64,000 bases of DNA from Roseobacter weihaiensis (GTDB lineage Bacteria; Pseudomonadota; Alphaproteobacteria; Rhodobacterales; Rhodobacteraceae): NCBI RefSeq assembly GCF_020622345.1, contig NZ_JACNMO010000003.1, forward strand, positions 1 through 64,000, in the 5' to 3' direction. Made by a program: the position numbers and the translations under genes. Below are positions 44,219-55,189 of this stretch, one piece after another. The stretch's first letter is position 1. Every line of letters begins with the position of its first letter. The notes under the pieces were generated by a model that saw only the letters and a list, made by a program, of their open reading frames with translations, was not told the origin of the DNA and made no database searches.

Positions 44219-44980
44219 TCACAGTTGAACGCCTTTGGTCAACGCCCCATCAATCACCAGGTTGGTTCCCGTCGTAAAGCTGGAACAGGGCGCCGAGAGG
44301 AAGGCGACGCCGGTGGCGACCTCCTCGGGCGTGCCCATGCGACCCATGGGGTTCAGCGACATGGCTTCGGCAAAAAGCTCCGGATTGCCTTCCTCAATCT
44401 GCGCCCAGATGCCGCCGGGGAAATAGGTGTTACCGGGGGAGACGGTATTGGCCCGAATGCCCTGCCCCGCCAGCTTGTAGGCCAGACCCTGCGCGTAATG
44501 CACCAGCGCGCCCTTGAACGCGCCGTAGGCCGGGCCGGTGAAGTCGATCTCGCGCCCCGAGACCGACGAGATCAGCGTGATCGCCGCGTGATCGGATTGC
44601 TCCAGCCAGGGCATCGCCGCGTTCACCAGCCGCACGGAATGCATCATGTCCGTCTCGAACCCCGCCTGCCAGGCGGCCTCGTCATCGCTGACGGCGAGTG
44701 CCGAGACATTGGCGATCACGATGTCGATGCCCCCCAGCGCCGCTGCGCTGTCGCTGACCCAGGCCTCCAGCGCATCCTTGTCGGCCACATCCACCGGTGC
44801 CCCAAAGCAAGCAGTGCCATGGGTTTTAAGGCTCTCGACCACCGTGTCAATCTCGGCCGCCTTGCGCGCGCAGATCGATACATTTGCGCCCTCGCGCGCC
44901 ATCAGGTCGGCGCAACGCTGCCCGATGCCCTTGCTGCCGCCGGTGATGAGGACATTCAGCCCCTTCAGTCCCAGATCCAT
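44219..44980 (-). CDS. Short-chain dehydrogenase/reductase
   Basis: A 253-residue classical SDR. NAD(P) motif TGGSKGIG, the active-site serine in LISSVSG, and YGAFK as the YxxxK pair. NVS takes the place of the usual NNAG, a mild variant. The C-terminal FTTGTNLVIDGALTKGV is typical. It is the last gene of the leftward amide operon, 13 bp after the formamidase. The substrate is unknown; it might act on an alcohol or aldehyde derived from an amide or nitrile side chain. Confidence 0.83.
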   Translation of the reverse strand: MDLGLKGLNVLITGGSKGIGQRCADLMAREGANVSICARKAAEIDTVVESLKTHGTACFGAPVDVADKDALEAWVSDSAAALGGIDIVIANVSALAVSDDEAAWQAGFETDMMHSVRLVNAAMPWLEQSDHAAITLISSVSGREIDFTGPAYGAFKGALVHYAQGLAYKLAGQGIRANTVSPGNTYFPGGIWAQIEEGNPELFAEAMSLNPMGRMGTPEEVATGVAFLSAPCSSFTTGTNLVIDGALTKGVQL

Positions 44981-44993
44981 TGTCGTCTCCTCT

Positions 44994-45980
44994 TCAAACC
45001 AGATAGCGTTTCAGGATCGAGGCCCCGACCGAGTACTTCGGATCGACCATATTGCCCAGGCGCACCTTGCCGCACATGGTCAGCAGCATATAGGCATCCT
45101 CCTGCGATTGGCCGGTCTGCGCCGCGACCCATCGTACCAACTCCCGGTAGGCGATGCGCGAGGCATCCTCCAGCGGGCGGGCGCTGCCGATGAACATCAT
45201 CGCCTCTTCCGTCTCCAGTTGCGGCCAGGTATTGCCATATTCCTTGATGAGGTCGATCTGCAAGACCACCGTGGCCGGAATCTCCAATGCAACCCCACAG
45301 AGCTCGCCATCTCCCTGGATCGCATGGCAATCGCCCACGTAGAGGTAGCCGCCGGGCGTGTTCACCGGCAGGTAGATGATCGCCCCCGGCGCCACATCCG
45401 GCAGGTCCATGTTGCCGCCGTAGTAGTCGGGCTGCAGCGAGGAGATCGCCTCGATCTCGGACGCTGTTCCGATGGTGCCGATGAAGGGTTCGTAGGGCAG
45501 CGTCAGCGTATCGGACCAGTGCACGCCTGCGTCATCGACCACGACCTTCTTTACGATCTCCGGCAAAGGGGCGTTCAGCATCGCGGTCTGGCCGGTGGAG
45601 ACAAGCCCGCCGAATTCCGGGATCAGGCAGGTGGTGCCCACCGGCTGCGGCCCGCGCGGACTGACGGAGATGATCCGTACCGCCAGCGCGTCGCCCTTTT
45701 CCGCGCCGCGCACATGAATGGGTCCCGACTGCGGATTGAGGAAGGGAAACTGCAAAATGTCGGACGGTTTATCAGCTTCACTGCGGATCTTGCCTTCAAA
45801 GGCGTCATGGGTTTCCACCGTGACAACGGCACCGGGATCGATCTCCAGCACCGGATCGGCATAGGGGCCGTAGACATAGTGAAACGTCTTCTGATCTTCG
45901 ATTGTCAGGCTGTGCGCCGCCCCGGCAACCCCTGCCGCGACGCCCTTTTGGCCCATGATCGAGTGTTTAAGCCAGTCCAT
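44994..45980 (-). CDS. Acetamidase/formamidase family amidase
   Basis: A 328-residue FmdA_AmdA-type hydrolase, which splits short aliphatic amides into acid and ammonia. The N-terminal half has FHYVYGPYADPVLEIDPGAVVTVETHDAFEGKI, with VRGAEKGDALAVRI downstream. The metal-site region has VGDCHAIQGDGELCGVALEIP, the family's most conserved segment. It lies in the leftward operon behind the amide importer and amidase, giving a third amide-hydrolysing enzyme type. Acetamide or formamide is likely; the exact substrate cannot be read from sequence. Confidence 0.87.
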   Translation of the reverse strand: MDWLKHSIMGQKGVAAGVAGAAHSLTIEDQKTFHYVYGPYADPVLEIDPGAVVTVETHDAFEGKIRSEADKPSDILQFPFLNPQSGPIHVRGAEKGDALAVRIISVSPRGPQPVGTTCLIPEFGGLVSTGQTAMLNAPLPEIVKKVVVDDAGVHWSDTLTLPYEPFIGTIGTASEIEAISSLQPDYYGGNMDLPDVAPGAIIYLPVNTPGGYLYVGDCHAIQGDGELCGVALEIPATVVLQIDLIKEYGNTWPQLETEEAMMFIGSARPLEDASRIAYRELVRWVAAQTGQSQEDAYMLLTMCGKVRLGNMVDPKYSVGASILKRYLV

Positions 45981-46076
45981 AGGCCCGCCTCTCCTGCTTG
46001 GTCATCATACCATCATACGCCTGCGAATTGCGCCCGTCGACAGGACCATCGCCGCGCGGCGATCTCTCGCGCGCTC

Positions 46077-46541
46077 TCACCCGGGCTCCATGGGAAAACG
46101 TTCCCCCGCCAAAGGCGCCCGATCGGGCAGCCATGTTTCGTGAATGTAGGACCATGCAACACCAAGCGGCGCCGCGTCATCGGCCGTATAGAGCGCCGTT
46201 GACAGCCTGGCAGAGCTCTGATCGCCCAGATCATGCCATTCCTCGTAGCTGACCAGCGCGTGGTCCTCCCACTGCTGCAGTACGACGGTATTTTCGACGC
46301 GGATCACGAAGGCATCGCCTTGTTCTGCTAACACGCCGTGCGTGGCTTCGAACTCGCTGAGCAGTGCGGCACGTTCCGTGACGGTGCCAAGCGGGCTGAC
46401 AACGCGGCAAGGGTCGGCCAAAGCGTCGGCAAAAGGCGCAAAACCCTGCGCGGTGCGTGGCAGTGTGCCCCGCAACCAGTCCTGCAAAAAGACGTGCAGC
46501 CGGCTGGCCTCCTCGACGCAGCGCCCGGCGAAATCATCCAT
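46077..46541 (-). CDS. NTF2/SnoaL-like small protein
   Basis: A 154-residue protein with a cone-shaped alpha-beta barrel pattern: an N-terminal helix (VFLQDWLRGTLP), DPCRVVSPLGTVTERAALLSEFEATHG, and late strands VLQQWEDHALVSYEEWHDL and VAWSYIHETWLPD. This is the layout of NTF2-like/DUF4440 proteins that serve as small isomerases or binding proteins. It overlaps the monooxygenase-like gene by eight bases. Function is unknown. Confidence 0.65.
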   Translation of the reverse strand: MDDFAGRCVEEASRLHVFLQDWLRGTLPRTAQGFAPFADALADPCRVVSPLGTVTERAALLSEFEATHGVLAEQGDAFVIRVENTVVLQQWEDHALVSYEEWHDLGDQSSARLSTALYTADDAAPLGVAWSYIHETWLPDRAPLAGERFPMEPG

Positions 46542-46833
46542 GGCCCGTGACCTCGCGACAGGTATGTAGCACCGCTTCGCCCTCGATCAGCGCCTCGGCC
46601 CGGGCAAAGAACCGCGCGACGGCCTCCGATCCATTGTGAAGATCCTTGGCGGCTTCCGTCGCGAAACGCTCGTAGGTGGTGAAAACAGCGGGGTCATCGA
46701 GGCTCTGTGACACATGGAATCCAATCGTATCCGGCTCATGATCTATCACATGGGCCGCCACGTCGAGCAGGGCGTCGCGCAACCCGTTCTCCTGCCCCGC
46801 TTTCGCGCGGATGATGGCCGTGATGGTGATCAT
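46534..46833 (-). CDS. Antibiotic biosynthesis monooxygenase (ABM) domain protein
   Basis: A 99-residue ferredoxin-like dimeric alpha-beta barrel protein. ITITAIIRAKAGQENGLRDALLDV at the start and GFHVSQSLDDPAVFTTYERFATEAAKDLH in the middle are characteristic. These proteins act as cofactor-independent oxygenases or as quinone- or heme-handling factors. I start at the ATG at 46833. It sits between an amidase and the NTF2-like gene; why such a pair is embedded in an amide operon is unclear. Confidence 0.78.
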   Translation of the reverse strand: MITITAIIRAKAGQENGLRDALLDVAAHVIDHEPDTIGFHVSQSLDDPAVFTTYERFATEAAKDLHNGSEAVARFFARAEALIEGEAVLHTCREVTGHG

Positions 46834-46898
46834 AAGGGATCTCTGCCGGTGCCGGAACGGAGCCAACCACCGTGGTGGCCAGCCCCTCGGTCCTTCTC

Positions 46899-48458
46899 TT
46901 ATTGCGCGGGCGTCAGTTCCGGCTCTGCGGCGGCGGGTTTTGCCACCGTGCCCGTCCAGTCCACCGTCGCTTCAAAGGCGGCCGCAGCAGCATAGATCGT
47001 GCTTTCGGTGTAATCCGCGCCGGTCAGCATCAGCCCCACGGGAAGACCATCGACCTGACCACAGGGGATCGACATCGACGGATGGCCTGTCACATCGAAC
47101 TGTGACGTGTTGGCGATCATCTCGAAAGCCCGGGCAATCACTTCGGCGATGGGCGCGCCCGGTTCGGGCAGTTTCGAGGCGGTGATCGGCAGGGTTGGCA
47201 TCAGCAGCAGATCATAGTCGGCAAAGACCGCATCATAGGCGGCCTTGACTTTGCGCGAGAGATTCTGCGCCTTGGCATAATAGCGGCCATTGTAGTGGTC
47301 GATGCCGTATTGGCCGATCAGCATGCAGATCTTGAGGCTTTCGGACAGATCATCCGCCTTGCCGCGCCAGTTCGCGTGGAAATCCATAAGGCCCACGTCA
47401 TAGGCGCCCTTCCAGTTCATGCCCATGCCGTTGCCCTGCATCATCTGCCATTGCAGACCTTCGATGGCAATCGGGCCCCAGACCGCAGCGGCGAGCAGAT
47501 GTTCGGGGACCGAGATTTCCTCGACAGTGGCGCCGAGCCCGCGGTAGGTCTCTGCGGCTTCCTTTACCGCATCCGCCACACCCGGCATCATGTTGCCTGC
47601 AACGAACCCCTCCTTCAGCACGCCGATCTTCATGCCCGAGACCCCGCGGTCCAGCGCATCGGTGTAGCTGTCGACCTTGGGCGCATACTGGCGCGGGTCC
47701 AGCCCGTCGGCCCCGGCCAGCACCTCCAGCATCAGCGCGTTGTCGGCAACGGACATCGTCATCGGGCCTGTGTGATCGATGGTGCTCTCGATGGGCATCA
47801 CACCGGTATAGGGCACCAGCCCATGGGTCGCCTTCATTCCGGCGATGCCACAGTAGGAGGCAGGCATGCGAATCGAGCCGCCCTGATCGCCGCCGATGGC
47901 CATATCGACCTCGCCCGCGGCCACCAGCGCCGCGCTCCCCGAAGACGAGCCGCCCGCCGAATAGCCCATCCGCCGCGGGTTATGCACCATCGAGGGTTTC
48001 GAAGTATGGCTGCCGCCCGACAGGCAGAAGTATTCGCAGACCGCCTTGCCCGTGATGGTGGCCCCTGCGTCCAGCATCCGTGTGACGATGGTCGCATCCG
48101 CCACCGGCACGAAACCTTCGAGCGTTGAGGCGCCGTTCGTCATCGGCACGCCCGCCAGCGCCACATTGTCCTTCAGTGCCACCGTCTTGCCCTTGAGCTT
48201 GCCCTCGGGCGCGCCTTTTACCTCGACCTTGCGCGCCCAGGCGCCATAGGGGTTTTCACCCGCTCCGGGCGCATAGCCTGACGTGCGCGGGTAAGCGACC
48301 GGCGGGGTGAAATCGGGTTCGGCATCGATGACATCATAGGCATCGAGGTTGGGCTGCATCAGCGTGTGATACTCCTCCGCCTCGGCTCGGGTCAGGTTCA
48401 TCCCCAGCCCCGTCGCTATCTCGAGAAGTTTTTCAACGCTTGGTCTTGTGATGGACAT
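46899..48458 (-). CDS. Amidase-signature enzyme, nitrile-hydratase-associated type
   Basis: A 519-residue amidase. The Ser-Ser-Lys triad is in place: K96 (ALKDN), cis-Ser S171 (GGSSSGSAA) and nucleophile S195 (GGDQGGSIR), with the same numbering as the Rhodococcus enantioselective amidases coupled to nitrile hydratase. An N-terminal helical domain of about 70 residues is also shared with that subgroup. AGGAG precedes the ATG at 48458. It hydrolyses an amide to acid plus ammonia and lies directly behind the amide importer; a paralogue is at 53210. Confidence 0.9.
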   Translation of the reverse strand: MSITRPSVEKLLEIATGLGMNLTRAEAEEYHTLMQPNLDAYDVIDAEPDFTPPVAYPRTSGYAPGAGENPYGAWARKVEVKGAPEGKLKGKTVALKDNVALAGVPMTNGASTLEGFVPVADATIVTRMLDAGATITGKAVCEYFCLSGGSHTSKPSMVHNPRRMGYSAGGSSSGSAALVAAGEVDMAIGGDQGGSIRMPASYCGIAGMKATHGLVPYTGVMPIESTIDHTGPMTMSVADNALMLEVLAGADGLDPRQYAPKVDSYTDALDRGVSGMKIGVLKEGFVAGNMMPGVADAVKEAAETYRGLGATVEEISVPEHLLAAAVWGPIAIEGLQWQMMQGNGMGMNWKGAYDVGLMDFHANWRGKADDLSESLKICMLIGQYGIDHYNGRYYAKAQNLSRKVKAAYDAVFADYDLLLMPTLPITASKLPEPGAPIAEVIARAFEMIANTSQFDVTGHPSMSIPCGQVDGLPVGLMLTGADYTESTIYAAAAAFEATVDWTGTVAKPAAAEPELTPAQ

Positions 48459-48523
48459 GGATCGTCTCCTCTGGATCGGTTTCGGTGTGGTGCAGCGCAT
48501 CTCCCGCTGCGGATGGGTTGGGT

Positions 48524-49227
48524 TCAGGCCGTTGTCATGCCAACGAATTCGGCCACGGTTTCAGGGTTCTTGAGGTCTTGCGGCGACAGCTCGCCCGTGA
48601 TTGCGCCCTTCTGGATGATCAGCACACGGCCTGACAAAGCAGCGATAAAATCGAGGTTCTGCTCCACCAGCACCAGCGACAGACCGCGTGCGCGAAGGGC
48701 TTTGAGCGTGTCCACGATCTCTTCCAGGATCGAGGGCTGAATGCCTTCCGTCGGCTCATCCAGCAGCATCAGCTTGGGCCGGGCGCAGAGACACCGTGCC
48801 AGCGCCAGCAATTGCTGCTCACCTCCCGAAAGCGCGCCGCCACGCCGGTCGAGCAGCCTTTGCAGACGCGGAAACAGGCTCAGGATGTCATCGAGCAGTG
48901 CGGCATCCTCCGCCGCACTACCCGCCATGCCCATGCGCAGGTTTTCATGCACGCTCAGATCGGGAAAGATCTGCCGCCCCTGCGGCACCAGCCCCAGACC
49001 GGCCAGCGCGCGTTTATGCGGTGGCAGATGCGTGATGTCCTGACCGCCAAAGCGGACGGTCCCGCCCGTTGCGGGCAGATGCCCCATCAAGGTCTTCATC
49101 AGGGTGGTCTTGCCCATGCCGTTGTGTCCGAGGATCCCGAGGAATTCGCCTTCGGCCACGCCGAGCGTGACGCCCGCGAGGATCGGGATGCGGCCATAGC
49201 CAGAGCGGAGCGCATCGACTTCCAAAA

Positions 49228-49231
<4 letters not shown>
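48524..49231 (-). CDS. Amide/urea-type ABC transporter, ATPase (UrtE/LivF type)
   Basis: A 235-residue ATPase. Walker A is GHNGMGKTT, the signature is LSGGEQQL, Walker B is [14 protein letters not shown], and [11 protein letters not shown] is the LivF/UrtE switch. [23 protein letters not shown] is typical of UrtE. It overlaps the UrtD-type gene by four bases. Confidence 0.9.
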
Positions 49232-49946
<715 letters not shown>

Positions 49947-49950
<4 letters not shown>

Positions 49951-50978
49951 GTTTTCACCTTTACGCGGGTCTCGGGTGGCGCTGCTTCGGTTCGCGCAAG
50001 ACGTGACAGGGCCAGACCGCGCAGGGTCGGGGCGATGCCTTTGGGCACCAGCAGTACAAAGACGATCAGGATGGCGCCGAGGATGAAATTGGCGTCCAAC
50101 GCCTGCTGCGCGCCGATCTCCGTGACCATCCATTGCAGGAGCAGGCAACCGATGACCGGTCCGATGAGGGTGCCGCGCCCCCCGATGATGACCCAGATGA
50201 TGATCTGTGCGGAGAGCCCGAGGGCAAAGATCGTCGGGCTGACAAAAGCGCCCCAGTTCACGTAGAGCGCCCCGGCAAAGCCTGCGATGGCCCCGCCGAT
50301 CATGAAGGTGATCAGCTTGTAGATGCGCGGGTCGTAGCCCAGTAGGGCGGCGCGCGTCTCGTTCTCACGGATGGCGATGATGATGCGGCCGAATGAGCTG
50401 GCAATGAGCACCCTCAGACCGAGGTAGACGAGGATCAACGCGATCCCAGTGACCATCCAGGCCTGTTCCGGCGTCAGGATATAGCCCGGGTTGCCCGGCA
50501 GGTTGAAAGTGGGCACCCCCGGCATCCCGTTGAAACCGCCAAGACGTGCATCCCCGATCTTATAGAAGTCTCCGGCGGTCGAGTTCACCAGATTGAACAA
50601 GATGAGCGAGACCGTGAGTGTGATGACACCCAGATAGACGTCGCTGATCCCGCCGTAGATCATGAAATACCCCAGAAGTGCGGCAAAGACGACGGGCACC
50701 AGAATGGCCAGCAGGATCGCGGGCGTACTGTCCCCGAAGTTGATCGCCGACACCGCATAGGCATAAGCCCCCAAGCCAAAGAACGACGTTTGTCCAAAGC
50801 ACAGGATGCCGCCATAGCCCCAGATGAACCCCAGGCTGAGCGCCAGCACGGCCATGGCCGCAAAGACTGTCAGTTGCATGATCTGAAAGAGATCGACGAA
50901 GAAGGGGGCCACGATTATGGCCACTGCCGCGATGGCAGACCCAATGAGCGCCCCTGTCATGCCGTTGAGTATCTGCAT
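49947..50978 (-). CDS. Amide/urea-type ABC transporter, permease (UrtC/LivM type)
   Basis: A 343-residue LivM-family permease. IWGYGGILCFGQTSFFGLGAYAYAVS early, the coupling loop RENETRAALLGYDPRIYKLITFMIGGAIAGFAGALYV, and GGRGTLIGPVIGCLLLQW are clear. Around ten hydrophobic segments are visible. It directly abuts the UrtB-type permease gene. Confidence 0.88.
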
Positions 50979-51845
50979 TCACAAACGTCCTTTGAAAAAC
51001 CGGCCCGCAATGCCGGTGGGCAGCATGCGGATCAGGACCACCGCGGCGACGAAGAGGATGACTTCGCCAAAGACGGGGGTGGTGAGGAAGGCCGCGATCT
51101 GGTTGATGAACCCGAAAAGGCCCGAGGCCGAGATCAGCCCCCAGAGCAGCGATGTGCCGCCGCCGACCACGGTGATAAAGGCCTTGGCGATATAGGCCGC
51201 CCCCATGGTCGGCACGACGCCTGCTACGGGTGCCAGCAGGCCACCGGCGAGCCCGGACATCGCCGCGCCCGCGCCGAAGGTGGCCATATAGACGCGCGCG
51301 GGGTTGACGCCCAGCGTCGCGGCCATCTCGGGGTTTTGCATGACCGCGCGCGCGATGAGCCCGGCCCGCGTGTACCGCATCACGCCAAACACCGCTGTCA
51401 TGAGAAATATCGCCATCAGCGCCAGAAACGGCGTGTAGAGGCTCGATTGATAGGCGCCGACCTGAAATCCGCCCAGAGGCGAGGACACCCCCACGATCGT
51501 GTTGCCGAAGATCATCGTGGTGCCGCCGACGATCACGAGGCTGAGGCCCCATGTCGCGAGCATCGTATCGACCAGCCTGCCGTAAAGAAACTGGATCAGA
51601 CAGCGTTCGACGATCACCCCGACAAGACCCACGAACACCGGTGCGATGACCAGCATCGCAAACCAGATGTTCACCCCCGCCGAGACCGACAGAACGGTGG
51701 CATAGGCCCCAAGCATGAGGAATTCCCCATGCGCGAGGTTGATGATTTTCATCATGCCGAAGATCACCGCGAGACCGGCGCTGATCAGCACCAGAGATGC
51801 AATGCCGCTGATGACGTCCAATCCGACGATGATCGCGATGTCCAT
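50979..51845 (-). CDS. Amide/urea-type ABC transporter, permease (UrtB/LivH type)
   Basis: A 288-residue LivH-family permease. FGMMKIINLAHGEFLMLGAYATV, RAVMQNPEMAATLGVNPARVYMATFGAGAAMSGLAGGLL and GGGTSLLWGLISASGLFGFI identify it. It lies 10 bp after the binding-protein gene in the leftward operon. Confidence 0.89.
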   Translation of the reverse strand: MDIAIIVGLDVISGIASLVLISAGLAVIFGMMKIINLAHGEFLMLGAYATVLSVSAGVNIWFAMLVIAPVFVGLVGVIVERCLIQFLYGRLVDTMLATWGLSLVIVGGTTMIFGNTIVGVSSPLGGFQVGAYQSSLYTPFLALMAIFLMTAVFGVMRYTRAGLIARAVMQNPEMAATLGVNPARVYMATFGAGAAMSGLAGGLLAPVAGVVPTMGAAYIAKAFITVVGGGTSLLWGLISASGLFGFINQIAAFLTTPVFGEVILFVAAVVLIRMLPTGIAGRFFKGRL

Positions 51846-51855
51846 GACCGGCTCC

Positions 51856-53094
51856 TCAGATGTCGATGATATAGTGGGTCGTGTCGTTGGGGTTGGCTTC
51901 GAGGTCGCAGACCGCGGCCGTGTCGAGCGGTTGTTGCTGCTCGAAAGTCTCCAGCACGTTCCAGGCCCGGTTTTCGACCTCTGCGAGGAACGTATTGCGG
52001 GTCACATGGTGGGTTTTCGGATCGACGACGACCTTGCCACTCGGCCCGTCGAACGACAGCCCCGTCTCCAACGCTTCGATGACTTCCATCCGGTCGACCG
52101 AGCCCGCCATCTTGACCCCTTCGGCCCAGAGGTGCACGCCCTCGTAGCTTGCTGCGGCCAATTCGCTGACATACGGCGTCTGGGCCCCATGGCGGTCCTT
52201 GATCGCCTTTACGAAAGCCTGGCTTGCCGGGGTCTGCAGCTCTTCGAAATAGCCATAGCTGCCCAGCACGCCCCTGCTCTCTGCATCCTCCAGCGTTGCA
52301 GGCTCGTTGACCAGGCCAAAGGTTGTTGAGGCAATCGGGATTTCGTCCTTCAGACCCGCCGCCGCCCACTGGCGATAAAACGCGGTGTGGTTTCCGCCCA
52401 CCATCGCCGACAACAGCAAGTCAGGGCCTGCTGCCTGAATCCGCGAGATAGAGGGCCCGAAGTTGGTCACGTCCAGCGGGAAGAAATCGGTCGAGAGCAC
52501 TTCGCCGCCGTTGTCTTCCACGTATTTGCGCATCCATTTCGCGGTGATCTGGCCGTAGTTGTAATCCGCCGCGATGATATAGGCCTTCTTGCCCCAGAGG
52601 TTCATGGCGTAAGGCACCAGCTTTTCGACCGTCTGGGCCGGGGTCGTGCCGGTATTGAACGTGTTTCGGTCGCAGACGCCGCCCTCGTAGAGCGTGTTGT
52701 AGAAGTAGAGGGTCCGGAACCGACTGAAGATCGGACGGATCGCTTCGCGCGACGCGGAGGTGATGCCACCATGGATGACATCCACCTTGTCGCGCACCGC
52801 AAGCTGCTGGGCGAATTGCGAGTAGAGCTGGATGTTGGATTGCGTGTCGTAGTTGATCAGCTCGACCTCACGCCCCAGCAATCCACCCGCAGCGTTGATC
52901 TCCTCTACCGCCAGCATGATGGCATAGACCATGGGCTCGCCGGTGGCCGCCAGCGGCCCGGCAAGATCATGCAGGCTGCCCAGCTTGATCGGCCCGTCCT
53001 GTGCCTGCGCCATGCTGCCGATGAGCGAAGGCGCCGCAAGTGCGACCGAGCCCGCGGCAGAATTCCGGATAAATTTACGGCGTGAGAGTGTCAT
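51856..53094 (-). CDS. Amide/urea-type ABC transporter, binding protein, Tat-exported
   Basis: A 412-residue Peripla_BP_6 protein of the UrtA/FmdD/AmiC class. A twin-arginine signal (LSRRKFIRNSAAGS) leads to a cleavage region near ...SMAQAQD (residue 31). The mature fold starts PIKLGSLHDLAGPLAATG and has VDVIHGGITSASREAIRP, YIIAADYNYGQITAKWMRKY and SYEGVHLWAEGV. Its relatives bind short amides or urea. It shares overall layout with the cytoplasmic regulator-like protein at 57522. Confidence 0.88.
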   Translation of the reverse strand: MTLSRRKFIRNSAAGSVALAAPSLIGSMAQAQDGPIKLGSLHDLAGPLAATGEPMVYAIMLAVEEINAAGGLLGREVELINYDTQSNIQLYSQFAQQLAVRDKVDVIHGGITSASREAIRPIFSRFRTLYFYNTLYEGGVCDRNTFNTGTTPAQTVEKLVPYAMNLWGKKAYIIAADYNYGQITAKWMRKYVEDNGGEVLSTDFFPLDVTNFGPSISRIQAAGPDLLLSAMVGGNHTAFYRQWAAAGLKDEIPIASTTFGLVNEPATLEDAESRGVLGSYGYFEELQTPASQAFVKAIKDRHGAQTPYVSELAAASYEGVHLWAEGVKMAGSVDRMEVIEALETGLSFDGPSGKVVVDPKTHHVTRNTFLAEVENRAWNVLETFEQQQPLDTAAVCDLEANPNDTTHYIIDI

Positions 53095-53209
53095 CTGTGT
53101 TTCCCTTTGGTTGGTCAGTGTCTCTTTGTCTGCTGAGACTGTTCTATGGTGGATCTGCCGCCTGCACCGGGAGCAGACCCGTTGGCGCAGGACAGTTTCA
53201 GCGGCGGTG

Positions 53210-54748
53210 TCACTCCGCCGTCATTTTTTCAAAGGAGAGTTGTTCCACCGCGGCAGCGGCCCGGTAGAGCGTTTTTTCCTCCAGCTTGCGCCCGATGAAC
53301 ATCGCGCCGATGGGCCGCCCGTCATTGGTGGTGCCCGCAGGGACCGAAATGCTCGGGTGCCCTGTGGCGCAGGAGGGCGAGGTATTCGGGATCATCGCAA
53401 AGGCGCGCTCGACAACCGTCTCGCGGCTGGCCTCCGGACCGGGCAGTGGTGTGGTCGCCATCGGCGTTGTCGGCATCAGCAGGACATCGAATTTGGTAAG
53501 CAGATTATCATAGGCCGCCGTGAGCAGACGATTGAGGTTCTGGGCCTTACCGTAGTAGCGCCCCTTGTGGCGTGAAGACATGTAATGCCCCATCAAAAGG
53601 CCCAGCTTCAGCGTCTCCGACATCTCATTGGCCTGCGCTTTCCAATGCGATTGCTTGTCCAGCAGGCTTTCCAGGAACACGCCCTTCATATTGGTACCGT
53701 AGGCGTTCTGCCGCATCATCAACTCGGTGGCGCCCTCCAGGAAGATCGGCGTCCAAATGGCCGCGCCCGCCGCGTGCAGCGGCATGGATACCTCTTCGAC
53801 TTCGGCACCCTGCGCCCCGAGCCGGTCGGCCACTTCATGAATGCGGGCATCCACTTCCGCCTCGCCGCCCGGATGGCCAAGGCCTTCGGACACCACCCCG
53901 ATCTTGAGGCCGCGCGTGGGCATCCCCACCCCGTCGGAGTAGGTTTGGCTGGGCGCACCGGTCTGGCGCGGATCAAGCCCGTCTGGGCCTGCCATGACCT
54001 CCAGCATCAGCGCGTTCTCTGCCACCGTCCGCGTGATCGGTCCCGCGTGGTCGACGGTCAGCTCGACCGGAAAGATGCCGGTGTAAGGAACCAGCCCGTG
54101 GGTTGGCTTCATCCCCACGACACCGCAGAAAGACGCCGGTATCCGGATCGAGCCGCCCTGATCGCCGCCGGTTGCCATGTCAACGATCCCAGCCGCAACC
54201 AGAACCGCAGAGCCCGACGACGAACCGCCGGCATTGTGGCCGGGCACAACCGGGTTTTCCACCGGCCCGCTGGCCGAGGTGTGGCTGCCCCCGGAGGCGC
54301 AATAGTATTCGCAGACCGCTTTGCCGTGAATGTCCGCGCCCGCCTCCAGCAGGCGGGTGACAATGGTTGCATCGGTTTCGGGCACATAGCCTTGCAGGAT
54401 GTTCGCGCCATTTTCCATCGTCACACCAGCAACATTCACATTATCCTTGATGGCCACTGTCTTGCCCGAAAGCTTGCCAGTTGGCGCGCCCTTGATCTCT
54501 GTTTTCACGACCCAGGCGTTAAAAGGATTGTCCTCAGGGTTAGGCCTGACGCCCCGCGACCGCTTGTATTTGACCTCTGGCAGTGGAGCGTCCATCCCGT
54601 CCACAAGATCGTAGGCGTCAAAAAGCCCCGCCATGAGGCCCAGAAAAGAGGCACTATCCTCCGCACTCAACGCGAGACCCAGCTCGGCCCCCGCTGCGCG
54701 CACCGCTGCCGCGTCCGGACGGTCTATCATCCCAATGGCCCCCATCAT
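53210..54748 (-). CDS. Amidase-signature enzyme 2, nitrile-hydratase-associated type
   Basis: A 512-residue amidase. The catalytic triad is K101 (AIKDN), S176 (GGSSSGSAV) and S200 (GGDQGGSIR). It is strongly similar to the amidase at 46899 ([23 protein letters not shown]) and has the same N-terminal helical domain. A GGGGCTGAA stretch precedes the ATG at 54748. It is divergent from the nitrile hydratase genes and is the natural second step, converting the amide product to acid plus ammonia. It heads the leftward operon that includes the importer. Confidence 0.9.
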   Translation of the reverse strand: MMGAIGMIDRPDAAAVRAAGAELGLALSAEDSASFLGLMAGLFDAYDLVDGMDAPLPEVKYKRSRGVRPNPEDNPFNAWVVKTEIKGAPTGKLSGKTVAIKDNVNVAGVTMENGANILQGYVPETDATIVTRLLEAGADIHGKAVCEYYCASGGSHTSASGPVENPVVPGHNAGGSSSGSAVLVAAGIVDMATGGDQGGSIRIPASFCGVVGMKPTHGLVPYTGIFPVELTVDHAGPITRTVAENALMLEVMAGPDGLDPRQTGAPSQTYSDGVGMPTRGLKIGVVSEGLGHPGGEAEVDARIHEVADRLGAQGAEVEEVSMPLHAAGAAIWTPIFLEGATELMMRQNAYGTNMKGVFLESLLDKQSHWKAQANEMSETLKLGLLMGHYMSSRHKGRYYGKAQNLNRLLTAAYDNLLTKFDVLLMPTTPMATTPLPGPEASRETVVERAFAMIPNTSPSCATGHPSISVPAGTTNDGRPIGAMFIGRKLEEKTLYRAAAAVEQLSFEKMTAE

Positions 54749-55189
54749 TTCAGCCCCGCCCAGGCATGCGTCCTTGGCGGCTCAATCCGTTGTCACTGCG
54801 TTCAAATGATAAGCATCTGACGCGCAATACTTTGACTTAACTAAGTAAAATGAAACAGTCGCATCTTGTAGCGCAACTTCTGTCTCATGCACTCCCGCTG
54901 TCCAGAAACAACTATTAAATGAAATTAGTTGAATTGGAAACTTAATTTTGGTTAACCTTTGAAAGGCGCAGCCGCAACAGATCGAGAGCAGAAAATTTGG
55001 GATTCTTGTCTGCGCAGCGGAAAAGTGCCCGATATTTAATCAGTCATCCCGCCGGTTCAGACCCCATTCTGCCGACCGGGTAACGTGCACCGGATTTGGC
55101 TGAATGATCCGATGCGACGACAACATCGCTGACGGCAATCGCGGAACTGGCAAGGCAATGGACCACCCGCAGGACAAGGAGAAAAGACG
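54749..55189. other. Divergent regulatory region between amidase 2 and nitrile hydratase
   Basis: 441 bp without a credible gene. The middle part (about 54820-54960) is AT-rich and carries two inverted repeats: ACTTA-AC-TAAGT (54835-54846) and AACTA (54910-54914) with TAGTT (54926-54930). Both promoters should lie here. A MarR dimer could use the first repeat. A GGAG-type ribosome site closes the region before 55190. Confidence 0.55.
54835..54846. promoter_or_regulatory. Short inverted repeat, possible MarR operator
   Basis: ACTTA-AC-TAAGT: perfect 5-bp arms with a 2-bp centre, about 90 bp upstream of the amidase 2 start. The region is AT-rich, so chance symmetry is possible. Confidence 0.3.
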
